64,000 nt of DNA from Curvibacter sp. PAE-UM (GTDB taxonomy: Bacteria > Pseudomonadota > Gammaproteobacteria > Burkholderiales > Burkholderiaceae_C). Positions 47,774 to 55,519 of the stretch are shown here, piece after piece (the first letter of the stretch is position 1; every line of letters begins with the position of its first letter). A program made the translations under genes and the position numbers. The notes under the pieces were generated by a model. It searched no databases. It was given only the letters and a program-made list of their open reading frames with translations, and was not told the DNA's origin. The stretch covers positions 2,658,104 to 2,722,103 of the forward strand of contig NZ_KQ483358.1 in assembly GCF_001432305.1 (NCBI RefSeq), in the 5' to 3' direction.

Positions 47774-49171
47774 TCAGATGATCTTGGAGAAGCGCGCGCG
47801 GTTGCGGTCCGCCTGCAGGTAGCGGTCGAAGGCCATGGCCACGGCGCGCACGAAGAACCAGCCCTTGGCACTCACCTGGATGCCGCCGTCGTCCAGCGTC
47901 ACCAGACCCTGCTCAGCCAGTTCCTGCAGGGCCTCGAGTTCGGGGGCGAAGTAGGTCTTGAAGTCGATCAGGTAGGCCAGGTTGATGGACTCGTACAGCA
48001 CCTCGCCCTGGCACATCAGCGCCATGATGACGGCGCGGCGCACCAGGTCATCGCGAGAGAGCGCCAGGCCCCGCACCACGGCAAACTGGCCATGGTCGAT
48101 GGCGTCGTAGTACTCCTCCAGTGTCTTGGCGTTCTGGCTGTAGGTGGCACCGATGCGGCCGATGGACGAGACGCCCAGGCCGATCAGGTCGCAGTCGGGC
48201 TGGGTGCTGTAACCCTGGAAGTTGCGGTGCAGACGCCCCTGGCGCTTGGCCACGGCCAGCGCGTCGTTGGGCAGGGCGAAGTGGTCCATGCCCACGTAGA
48301 CATAACCCACGCCCATGAAACGTGCCATGGCTTCGGACAGCATGGCCACCTTGGCCGGCGCACCCGGCAACTCGGCCGTCGCGATGCGGCGCTGCGGCTT
48401 GAAGCGTTCGGGCAGGTGGGCATAGGCGTACAGGGCGATGCGGTCCGGCCGCAGTTCGTTGACCTGCTGGATCGTGCGGGCGAAGGACTCCGGCGTCTGC
48501 TGCGGCAGCCCGTAGATCAGGTCGACGTTGACCGAGTCGAAGCCACGCTCGCGCGCGGCCTGCACCAGGGCAAAGACCTGCTCGGCCGGCTGCACGCGGT
48601 GCACCGCCTTCTGCACGGCGGGGTCGAAGTCCTGCACACCGAAACTCAGGCGGTTGAAGCCCAGCTCGGCCAGGGTGTCGAGCCGGCCGGCATCGATGGT
48701 GCGCGGATCGACCTCGATGGAGTATTCACCACCGGGCGCCAGCGTGAAGCTGCGCTTGAGCATGGCCATCAACTCGCGCAATTCGACGTCGCTCAGGAAG
48801 GTCGGCGTGCCGCCGCCCAGATGCAGTTGGGTGACCGTCTGGCCCACGCCCAGCTGGGCGGTGTGCAGGTCCACCTCGCGGCTCAGGTAGCGCAGGTACT
48901 CGGCCGCGCGGTCGTGGTGCTTGGTGATGATCTTGTTACAGGCGCAGTAGTAGCACAGCGACTCGCAGAACGGCACATGCACGTAGAGCGAAAGCGGCAG
49001 CACCAGGGCGGCCGCGCCCGAGCGGCGCTGCTGCAGGGCGCGCAGGTAATCGTCAGGGCCGAAAGCCTCGACGAAGCGGTCCGCCGTCGGGTAGGAGGTG
49101 TAACGTGGCCCGGCCACGTCGTGGCGACGCAGCAGTTCGGCGGAGACGGGCTCGACGGTTTCGGCATTCAT
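47774..49171 (-). CDS. hemN: Oxygen-independent coproporphyrinogen III oxidase
   Basis: A 465-residue radical-SAM enzyme that decarboxylates coproporphyrinogen III without oxygen during heme synthesis. The radical-SAM cluster motif CESLCYYC lies near residue 60, followed by the HemN-type GGGTPTFLSD segment and C-terminal extension. ATG 49171 (MNAETVEPVS) gives the usual length; an earlier ATG at 49222 is unsupported and would overlap the FNR box. An FNR-type site lies 38 bases upstream, shared with the divergent fnr gene, fitting anaerobic control. Confidence 0.95.
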   Translation of the reverse strand: MNAETVEPVSAELLRRHDVAGPRYTSYPTADRFVEAFGPDDYLRALQQRRSGAAALVLPLSLYVHVPFCESLCYYCACNKIITKHHDRAAEYLRYLSREVDLHTAQLGVGQTVTQLHLGGGTPTFLSDVELRELMAMLKRSFTLAPGGEYSIEVDPRTIDAGRLDTLAELGFNRLSFGVQDFDPAVQKAVHRVQPAEQVFALVQAARERGFDSVNVDLIYGLPQQTPESFARTIQQVNELRPDRIALYAYAHLPERFKPQRRIATAELPGAPAKVAMLSEAMARFMGVGYVYVGMDHFALPNDALAVAKRQGRLHRNFQGYSTQPDCDLIGLGVSSIGRIGATYSQNAKTLEEYYDAIDHGQFAVVRGLALSRDDLVRRAVIMALMCQGEVLYESINLAYLIDFKTYFAPELEALQELAEQGLVTLDDGGIQVSAKGWFFVRAVAMAFDRYLQADRNRARFSKII

Positions 49172-49208
49172 GATGGTGTCACTGTGCCGCGAACGGGCCG
49201 CCACCACC

Positions 49209-49222
49209 TTGACTTGCATCAA
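49209..49222. promoter_or_regulatory. hemN: FNR-box in the hemN-fnr gap
   Basis: TTGACTTGCATCAA matches the FNR consensus TTGAT-N4-ATCAA at nine of ten positions. It lies between the starts of hemN (49171) and fnr (49273). FNR could therefore activate hemN and regulate its own gene from one site. Binding and direction of effect are inferred. Confidence 0.75.
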
Positions 49223-49272
49223 AAGCTGGTAAGGTAGGGGCTGTGAGATCTCCCCTGCCCCCGGAGCGTCCT

Positions 49273-50019
49273 ATGGCCGATGTCAAAATACAGCGCATGA
49301 ATCCGCAAACTATCAAAGTTGCCTGCTCCAACTGCAATCTGCGCGAGCTTTGCATGCCCATGGGGCTGAGTACCGAGGAAATCGACCGCCTGGACGAGAT
49401 GGTCGCCACCCGCCGCAAGATCAAGCGCGGCACCGCCCTCTTCCGCAACGGCGAGAAATTCAGTTCGCTCTACGCCATCCGCACGGGTTTCTTCAAGACC
49501 TGTGTCGCCTCCGAGGACGGGCGCGACCAGGTGACCGGCTTCCAGATGGCCGGCGAGATCATCGGCCTGGACGGCATCGTCAACGACCACCACACCTGTG
49601 ACGCGGTCGCCCTGGAAGACGCCGAGGTCTGCGTCATGCCCTTCGACCGCATCGAGGATCTGTCGCGCGAGATCAACGGCCTGCAGCGCCACGTGCACAA
49701 GATCATGAGCCGCGAGATCGTGCGCGAACACGGGGTCATGCTGCTGCTGGGCAGCATGCGGGCCGAGGAACGGCTGGCGGCCTTCCTGCTGAACCTGGTG
49801 CAGCGCCTGCACGCGCGGGGTTTCTCGCAGTCCGAACTGATCCTGCGCATGACGCGCGAGGAAATCGGCAGCTACCTGGGTCTCAAGCTAGAGACCGTCA
49901 GCCGCACCTTCTCCAAGTTCGTGGAGGACGGCATTGTCGAGGTCAAGCAGCGCCATGTGCGTATCCTCGACACCGAGGCCCTGTCCCGCCTGGTCAATCA
50001 CCAGACCGAGTGCCACTGA
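49273..50019 (+). CDS. fnr: Oxygen-sensing transcriptional regulator FNR
   Basis: A 248-residue CRP/FNR regulator. The N-terminal cluster cysteines are at residues 18, 21 and 27 (ACSNCNLRELC), with the fourth in the HHTCDAV segment, so a [4Fe-4S] oxygen sensor is expected. A cyclic-nucleotide-binding-type barrel, a dimerisation helix and a C-terminal helix-turn-helix (MTREEIGSYLGLKLETVSRTFSKF, recognition helix ETVSRTF) follow. ATG 49273 is chosen over 49243 from the FNR family start. It probably controls hemN, ccoNOQP, ccoSI and usp through nearby FNR boxes. Confidence 0.95.
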   Translation: MADVKIQRMNPQTIKVACSNCNLRELCMPMGLSTEEIDRLDEMVATRRKIKRGTALFRNGEKFSSLYAIRTGFFKTCVASEDGRDQVTGFQMAGEIIGLDGIVNDHHTCDAVALEDAEVCVMPFDRIEDLSREINGLQRHVHKIMSREIVREHGVMLLLGSMRAEERLAAFLLNLVQRLHARGFSQSELILRMTREEIGSYLGLKLETVSRTFSKFVEDGIVEVKQRHVRILDTEALSRLVNHQTECH

Positions 50020-50040
50020 GGCCGAACGGCCCCGGCTCTT

Positions 50041-50334
50041 TCAGCAACAGCCTTCCTGCTTGGGGCAGCCCTCGGGCCGTTCGTCCTGCGGCAGCGGACA
50101 CTGGTTCAGCTCGAAAGGCGACATCGCCAGCAGCGTTGTGAGCGCGCTGGAGAGCATGGTGATGCCCCAGAAGACGAAGAAGGCGATGGTGTAAATGCCC
50201 TGGCGCGACATCTCGACCGGCTGGCCGAACCAGTGCAGGTCATGCGGATCGACCATGGCAAACACCAGCATCTCCAGCACGCCTGCGACCAGAAAGGCCG
50301 GCCAAGCGACCCACATGAGCTTTTGCAGTTTCAT
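50041..50334 (-). CDS. Small membrane protein with Cys-rich tail, unknown function
   Basis: A 97-residue protein that I do not recognise by name. Two hydrophobic helices (about 8-27 and 48-70) are followed by a polar tail with four cysteines ending in QEGCC, spaced CP, CP, CC. Location at the end of the ccoN-to-ccoH run, 29 bases after ccoH, suggests a cbb3-oxidase accessory or copper-related role. It converges on fnr with a 21-base gap. Coding status is supported by the membrane pattern and spacing; the role is a guess. Confidence 0.72.
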   Translation of the reverse strand: MKLQKLMWVAWPAFLVAGVLEMLVFAMVDPHDLHWFGQPVEMSRQGIYTIAFFVFWGITMLSSALTTLLAMSPFELNQCPLPQDERPEGCPKQEGCC

Positions 50335-50363
50335 CTTGCCCTCCTCGTGTCAGGTGGCCGAAT

Positions 50364-50648
50364 TCAAGGCTTGTCAGCCGGCCGGGCCGGCGGCGGCGCG
50401 CCCGTGGCAGCGTGGTTGCGCGCCTGCACGGCTGGCGCCAGGCTGGCCGGATCGGCCTCGAGCGTCTTGTTGATCTCGATGCCCTTGCGATAGTAGTCCT
50501 GGCTGATCACCGGGTCGGGCATGCTCACGGCCAGGTAGAGGGTGATGAAACCGGCGATCACCACGATGATCGGACCGGCCAGCACCAGCCAGACATGGCC
50601 GAATTTCCACCAGGGTGGGGGCGGCACGGCAGGGTTCGTCTCGTTCAT
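50364..50648 (-). CDS. ccoH: FixH/CcoH-family oxidase assembly protein
   Basis: A 94-residue protein with one central membrane helix (about residues 18-40), the MPDPVISQDYYRKGIEIN stretch typical of FixH, and a Pro/Ala-rich tail. CcoH stabilises cbb3 oxidase during assembly and is usually next to ccoG as here (13 bases). ATG 50648 (MNETNPAVPP) is used; the frame opens further upstream as an overlap with ccoG. A shorter-than-usual protein for the FixH family, mostly lacking the extended periplasmic domain. Confidence 0.8.
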   Translation of the reverse strand: MNETNPAVPPPPWWKFGHVWLVLAGPIIVVIAGFITLYLAVSMPDPVISQDYYRKGIEINKTLEADPASLAPAVQARNHAATGAPPPARPADKP

Positions 50649-50661
50649 TCGGCTAGGCTCC

Positions 50662-52119
50662 TCAACGTGGCACCAGGAACACCGACTTCTCGCGCAATTG
50701 CGCTGAACTGTCGCGTGCGGTGATCTCGAAATGGATGGGGTGGGTACCGGCAGCGGCAGCCTCATAGGGCAACTGCACACGCACCGCAACCCAGCGCGAT
50801 TGCGTGGATTCGACCACGACCTGATCTTCGGAAGCCACGGCCAGGCCCGGCAGGCCGCTGACCGTAAGGCGGTAGTGCTGTTCGGACTCGGTAGCGTTCA
50901 TGACCTGCAGGCGGTAGACGTTCTCGATCATGCCGCCAGCCACGATCCGCGCCATCACGCCGCGGTCGCGCACCACGTCCACCTTGAAGGGCGTGCGTAG
51001 CGCCAGGCTCACCAGCATGGCGATGCAGACCCCGGCCAGGATCGAGGTGTAGACCAGCACGCGCGGTCGGAAGACGTGCCGCCAGGTCTCGGCGCTCGTC
51101 CACTTGTTCTTGATGGCGTTCTGCGTCGAGTACTTGACCAGGCCACGCGCGTAGCCCATCTTGTCCATCACGGTGTCGCAGACATCGGCGCACGCGCCGC
51201 AGCCGATGCACTCGTACTGCAGGCCCTTGCGGATGTCGATGCCGGTTGGGCAGACCTGCACGCACAGGCTGCAATCCACGCAGGCACCGAGCTTCAGCGC
51301 CGCCGGATCAGCCTTGCGCGAACGCGCACCTCGCGGTTCACCACGCTCGGTGTCGTAGGTGACGATCAGCGTGTCCTTGTCGAACATGGCGCTCTGGAAA
51401 CGCGCATAAGGGCACATGTACTTGCAGACCTGCTCGCGCATGAAACCGGCATTGCCGTAGGTGGCAAAACCGTAGAAGATGACCCAGAACACTTCCCAGG
51501 ACGACATGCGCCACTGGATGAACTCCAGGCCCAGCTCCTTGATAGGCGTGAAGTAGCCCACGAAGGTGTAGCCGGTCCACAGCGCCACGGCCAGCCAGGC
51601 CAGATGCTTGCCGCCCTTGCGGGTGATCTTGTTCAGCGACCACGGTCCGGCGTCGAGCCGCATGCGGGCCGAGCGGTCACCTTCGATCCGGTGTTCGATC
51701 CAGAGGAAGATTTCGGTGTAGACCGTCTGCGGACAGGCATAACCGCACCACAGGCGACCCGCCACGGCTGTGAACAGGAACAGCGCGAGCGCGGAGATGA
51801 CCAGCAGGCCGGTCAGGTAGATGAAGTCCTGCGGGTACAGGACCAGACCGAAGATGTAGAAGCGGCGCGCCCCCAGGTCGAACAGCACGGCCTGACGCTG
51901 GCCCCACTCCAGCCAGGGCAGGCCATAGAAGACCAGCTGGGTCAGCCAGACAAAGACCCAGCGCCAGCGGCTGAAAAGGCCACTGACGCTGCGAGGATAG
52001 ATCTTCTGCTGGGCCTGGTACAGCGAGACCATCTCCGCATCATCCGCGTCGACGGCCGAAGCCGGCGCCAGCGCGGCGATGGGGATGACCTTCTGGCCCT
52101 TGGGGTCTGATTCTGTCAA
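50662..52119 (-). CDS. ccoG: Cytochrome c oxidase accessory protein CcoG (FixG)
   Basis: A 485-residue membrane iron-sulfur protein needed for cbb3 oxidase maturation, in which it reduces copper for CuB insertion. Five or six hydrophobic segments, a CGYACPQTVYTE segment with a first cysteine pair, the Cys motif CVDCSLCVQVCP and CIGCGACADVC, and a C-terminal immunoglobulin-like region are present. The start is a TTG at 52119 preceded by GGGAG. It lies 15 bases downstream of ccoP. Confidence 0.92.
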   Translation of the reverse strand: MTESDPKGQKVIPIAALAPASAVDADDAEMVSLYQAQQKIYPRSVSGLFSRWRWVFVWLTQLVFYGLPWLEWGQRQAVLFDLGARRFYIFGLVLYPQDFIYLTGLLVISALALFLFTAVAGRLWCGYACPQTVYTEIFLWIEHRIEGDRSARMRLDAGPWSLNKITRKGGKHLAWLAVALWTGYTFVGYFTPIKELGLEFIQWRMSSWEVFWVIFYGFATYGNAGFMREQVCKYMCPYARFQSAMFDKDTLIVTYDTERGEPRGARSRKADPAALKLGACVDCSLCVQVCPTGIDIRKGLQYECIGCGACADVCDTVMDKMGYARGLVKYSTQNAIKNKWTSAETWRHVFRPRVLVYTSILAGVCIAMLVSLALRTPFKVDVVRDRGVMARIVAGGMIENVYRLQVMNATESEQHYRLTVSGLPGLAVASEDQVVVESTQSRWVAVRVQLPYEAAAAGTHPIHFEITARDSSAQLREKSVFLVPR

Positions 52120-52134
52120 CTGAACTCCCAGCCC

Positions 52135-53052
52135 TTACTTGGCCGCCACCTTGCTGCCGCCGGAACGGCTCCAGACATAGGCCGACAGCACATGGATCTG
52201 GGCAGCGCTGAGCTTGTCTTCCTGCGCCGGCATCTGGTTGACCTTGCCGTTGGTGATCATGGCAACGATGGCATTCTCGCCCCAGCCGTGCAGCCAGGTG
52301 TCGTCGGTCAGGTTGGGCGCACCCAGGGCCGGATTGCCCTTGCCGTCCATGCCATGGCAGGCGGCGCAAGCGCCGAACTTGGCCTTGCCCAGCGAGGCGC
52401 GCAGCGAATCGTGCGGACTGTTGGACAGGCTCAGCACGTATTGAGCCACGTTCTTGACGTCATCAGGGGTGCCCACGGCCGCCGCCATGGGCGGCATATT
52501 GCCCATGCGACCCTTGGTGATGGATTCCTTGATCTGCTCGGGCGCACCACCCCAGAGCCAGTCGCCGTCGCTCAGGTTGGGGAAGCCCTTGCTGCCGCGG
52601 GCGTCAGAGCCGTGGCATTGCGCACAGTTGTTCATGAACACGCGCTCGCCGATGGCCAGGGCCTGCGGATCCCGCGCCATGTCCTGCACGCTCATGGCGG
52701 CGAAGCGGGCATACAGCGGGGCCACTTCCTTCTCGCCCTTGGCCATCTCGGCCTCGTACTGGCCCTGCTGGCTCCAGTTCAGCTTGCCCGGGCTGTTGCC
52801 CAGACCCGGGTACATGGCCAGGTAGACCAGGCTGAAGACCACGGTGATGATGAACAGCCAGACCCACCAGCGCGGCAGGGGGTTGTTCATCTCGCGCAGG
52901 TCGCCGTCCCAGACGTGGCCGGTGGTGTTGTCGTTGGCGGTCATGGCCTTGGCCTTGCCGCTGACCCAGAGCAGGACCAGGCAGGCAATGATGCCGACGA
53001 GGGTGACTGCCGTGACGAAGACCGACCAGAAGTTGCTTGTGAAATCGCTCAT
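52135..53052 (-). CDS. ccoP: cbb3 cytochrome c oxidase subunit III (diheme cytochrome c)
   Basis: A 305-residue diheme cytochrome c with two hydrophobic helices (about 8-30 and 62-82) and two CxxCH heme sites, CAQCHG and CAACHG. The C-terminus has methionine-containing MPAQEDKLS as an axial-ligand region. ATG 53052 follows ccoQ with a 21-base gap. It delivers electrons to the CcoN active site in the inner membrane. Confidence 0.95.
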   Translation of the reverse strand: MSDFTSNFWSVFVTAVTLVGIIACLVLLWVSGKAKAMTANDNTTGHVWDGDLREMNNPLPRWWVWLFIITVVFSLVYLAMYPGLGNSPGKLNWSQQGQYEAEMAKGEKEVAPLYARFAAMSVQDMARDPQALAIGERVFMNNCAQCHGSDARGSKGFPNLSDGDWLWGGAPEQIKESITKGRMGNMPPMAAAVGTPDDVKNVAQYVLSLSNSPHDSLRASLGKAKFGACAACHGMDGKGNPALGAPNLTDDTWLHGWGENAIVAMITNGKVNQMPAQEDKLSAAQIHVLSAYVWSRSGGSKVAAK

Positions 53053-53073
53053 TTTTCTTCCTTTGACGGCGCG

Positions 53074-53211
53074 TTAATCCTGCTCGAAAGGCAGTTGGGC
53101 GGCCTTCTCGAAATCGGCCGCATTGCGGCTCGACCAGGCCCACAGCACGATACCGATGAAGCAGATCAGGCCCGCAACGGTAACGGCGGAACGAAGGGTG
53201 TTGACGTCCAT
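53074..53211 (-). CDS. ccoQ: cbb3 oxidase subunit CcoQ (FixQ-like)
   Basis: A 45-residue single-helix protein between ccoO and ccoP, translated MDVNTLRSAVTVAGL..., with one membrane helix (about 10-26) containing the WAW pattern and an acidic C-terminus ending PFEQD. It is too short for usual ORF lists. Its position between ccoO (16-base gap) and ccoP (21-base gap) and the helix pattern match the small fourth subunit that stabilises the CcoNOP complex. Confidence 0.85.
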   Translation of the reverse strand: MDVNTLRSAVTVAGLICFIGIVLWAWSSRNAADFEKAAQLPFEQD

Positions 53212-53227
53212 GATGGGGTCTCCGTCT

Positions 53228-53854
53228 TTACTTGAGGGCCGTGCCCAGAACCTGCAGATAGGCGATCAGGGCGTCCATTTCAGACTTGCCCTTGACCTCC
53301 TCGCTCGCCTTGGCGATCTGCTCGTCGGTGTAGGGAACCCCGACCGTGCGCAGCGCCCTCATGTGCGTCGGCAGCGAAGCCGCGTCGACCATGTCCTTGG
53401 TCAGCCAGGGGTAAGCCGGCATATTGGACTCGGGCACGAGGTCACGCGGGTTGTTCAGGTGGATGCGGTGCCATTCGTCGCTGTAACGACCGCCCACGCG
53501 CGCCAGGTCGGGGCCGGTGCGCTTGCTGCCCCACTGGAAGGGGTGGTCATAGACCGACTCGCCCGCCACCGAGTAGTGGCCATAGCGCAGGGTCTCGGCG
53601 CGGAAGGGGCGGATCATCTGCGAGTGGCAGTTGTAGCAGCCCTCGCGGACATAGACATCGCGCCCGGCCAGCTGCAGCGCGGTATAGGGCTGGATGCCCT
53701 TGATCGGCTCAGTGGTGGACTTCTGGAAGAACAGCGGGACGATCTCGACCAGACCGCCGACCAGTAGCACCAGCAGGATGAGGACGATCATCAGGAAGTT
53801 GTTGGTCTCGATCTTCTCGTGCGAGATGCCGCCGGATTTTGTGTTGTTAGCCAT
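53228..53854 (-). CDS. ccoO: cbb3 cytochrome c oxidase subunit II (monoheme cytochrome c)
   Basis: A 208-residue protein with one N-terminal membrane anchor (about 20-38) and a single c-heme site CYNCHSQM, the typical CcoO signature with [15 protein letters not shown] 53854 (MANNTKSGG) lies 13 bases after ccoN. A distal methionine ligand is likely in ESNMPAYPW. The length is normal. Confidence 0.95.
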   Translation of the reverse strand: MANNTKSGGISHEKIETNNFLMIVLILLVLLVGGLVEIVPLFFQKSTTEPIKGIQPYTALQLAGRDVYVREGCYNCHSQMIRPFRAETLRYGHYSVAGESVYDHPFQWGSKRTGPDLARVGGRYSDEWHRIHLNNPRDLVPESNMPAYPWLTKDMVDAASLPTHMRALRTVGVPYTDEQIAKASEEVKGKSEMDALIAYLQVLGTALK

Positions 53855-53867
53855 GGTGTATTCCTTC

Positions 53868-55304
53868 TCAGGCGTGGGCAGCGGCGGCCGGGATGGTGAC
53901 GTTGGTCGCACGACCGGCGGTGGCCGTCTTGATCACGTTCCACAACATGACCAGCATGCCGCCGAGGTAGAGCAGACCGCCCAGCAGGCGCAGCACGTAG
54001 AACGGGAAGGTGGCCTTGACCGATTCGACGAAGGTGTAGGTCAGGGTGCCGTCCGGGTTGATGGCACGCCACATCAGGCCCTGCATCACGCCGGCGATCC
54101 ACATGGCAGCGATGTAGATCACGATGCCGATGGTGGCCGTCCAGAAGTGCACTTCCACCGCCCTCATGCTGTACATCTGCTTCTGGCCGAACAGGCGCGG
54201 GATCAGGTAGTACATGGAACCCATGGTCACCAGGCCGACCCAGCCCAGGGCGCCGGAGTGCACGTGGCCCACGGTCCAGTCGGTGTAGTGGCTCAGGGCG
54301 TTGACGGTCTTGATCGACATCATCGGGCCCTCGAAGGTGCTCATGCCGTAGAAGGACAGCGAGACGATCAGGAAACGCAGGATGGGGTCGTCACGCAGCT
54401 TGTGCCAGGCGCCCGACAGGGTCATGATGCCGTTGATCATGCCGCCCCAGCTGGGTGCCAGCAGGATCAGCGAGAACACCATGCCGACCGATTGCGTCCA
54501 GTCCGGCAGCGCGGTGTAGTGCAGATGGTGCGGGCCGGCCCACATATAGGTGAAGATCAGGGCCCAGAAGTGCACGATGGACAGGCGGTAGCTGTACACC
54601 GGGCGCTCGGCCTGCTTGGGGATGAAGTAATACATCATGCCCAGGAAGCCAGCCGTCAGGAAGAAGCCGACGGCGTTGTGGCCGTACCACCACTGCACCA
54701 TGGCGTCCTGCACACCGGCATAGGCCGAGTAGGACTTCATCAGGCCGGCAGGAATAGCGGCGCTGTTGACCAGATGCAGCAGCGCCACAGCGAGGATGAA
54801 AGCGCCGAAGAACCAGTTGGCCACGTAGATGTGGCGCACCTTGCGGGTGCCGACGGTGCCGAAGAAGACGATGGCAAAGCTGACCCAGACCAGGGTGATC
54901 AGGATGTCGATCGGCCACTCCAGTTCGGCGTATTCCTTGCCCTGGGTGTAACCCAGCGGCAGGGAGATGGCGGCCAGCACGATGACCAGCTGCCAGCCCC
55001 AGAAGGTGAAGGCCGCGAGCTTCTCGCCGAACAGGCGCACCTGGCAGGTCCGCTGCACCACGTAATAGGCGGCTGCGAACAGGCCGCAACCGCCGAAGGC
55101 GAAGATCACCGCGTTGGTGTGCAAGGGCCGCAGGCGACCGTAGCTCAGCCAGGAAATGCCGAAATTGAGTTCAGGCCAGGTCAGCTGGGCGGCGATGATC
55201 ACGCCGACCAGCATGCCGACCACGCCCCAGACCACCGTCATGATGGCGAACTGTCTGACAACGCTATCGTTATAGACCGTCGCTTGTTGGTTTGAAAATG
55301 CCAT
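53868..55304 (-). CDS. ccoN: cbb3 cytochrome c oxidase subunit I (catalytic)
   Basis: A 478-residue heme-copper oxidase subunit with about 12 membrane helices. High-affinity cbb3-type motifs are seen: [18 protein letters not shown] (CuB and ligand site region), [13 protein letters not shown] (metal-binding histidines) and [23 protein letters not shown] (heme ligands). An AGAGAGG ribosome-binding site precedes ATG 55304; a GTG two codons earlier is unlikely. An FNR-type site lies 59 bases upstream. It is the first gene of ccoNOQP-GH. Confidence 0.96.
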   Translation of the reverse strand: MAFSNQQATVYNDSVVRQFAIMTVVWGVVGMLVGVIIAAQLTWPELNFGISWLSYGRLRPLHTNAVIFAFGGCGLFAAAYYVVQRTCQVRLFGEKLAAFTFWGWQLVIVLAAISLPLGYTQGKEYAELEWPIDILITLVWVSFAIVFFGTVGTRKVRHIYVANWFFGAFILAVALLHLVNSAAIPAGLMKSYSAYAGVQDAMVQWWYGHNAVGFFLTAGFLGMMYYFIPKQAERPVYSYRLSIVHFWALIFTYMWAGPHHLHYTALPDWTQSVGMVFSLILLAPSWGGMINGIMTLSGAWHKLRDDPILRFLIVSLSFYGMSTFEGPMMSIKTVNALSHYTDWTVGHVHSGALGWVGLVTMGSMYYLIPRLFGQKQMYSMRAVEVHFWTATIGIVIYIAAMWIAGVMQGLMWRAINPDGTLTYTFVESVKATFPFYVLRLLGGLLYLGGMLVMLWNVIKTATAGRATNVTIPAAAAHA

Positions 55305-55362
55305 GTGCACCTCTCTTCTTGATTAACCCTACGAAGTTTCCGCTTTTAACCCTGCAAGGGGT

Positions 55363-55376
55363 TTGACGAATATCAA
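55363..55376. promoter_or_regulatory. ccoN: FNR-box upstream of ccoN
   Basis: TTGACGAATATCAA matches the FNR consensus in nine of ten positions. It lies in the gap between ccoN (start 55304) and the end of ccoS. It fits FNR activation of ccoNOQP at low oxygen; a -10 was not clearly visible. Confidence 0.75.
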
Positions 55377-55381
55377 AGCGT

Positions 55382-55519
55382 TCAGGAATCCCTCAGAATT
55401 CGCTCGCCCTCGGCCTCGATGTCCTCGAACTGGCCACGCTCGATCGCCCACCACAGCCCGCCCAGGATGAAAAACACCAGGGCGACCGACAGCGGGATGA
55501 GCAGATACAGTATGTCCAT
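55382..55519 (-). CDS. ccoS: cbb3 oxidase assembly protein CcoS
   Basis: A 45-residue single-helix protein starting MDILYLLIPLSVALVF with an acidic tail (EDIEAEGERILRDS). It matches the CcoS/FixS pattern of a short N-terminal membrane helix with a WW pair. Its start overlaps the ccoI stop by one base (TGATG at 55517-55521, minus strand), so it is coupled to the copper ATPase. It is needed for cofactor insertion into cbb3 oxidase in the species studied. Confidence 0.85.
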   Translation of the reverse strand: MDILYLLIPLSVALVFFILGGLWWAIERGQFEDIEAEGERILRDS

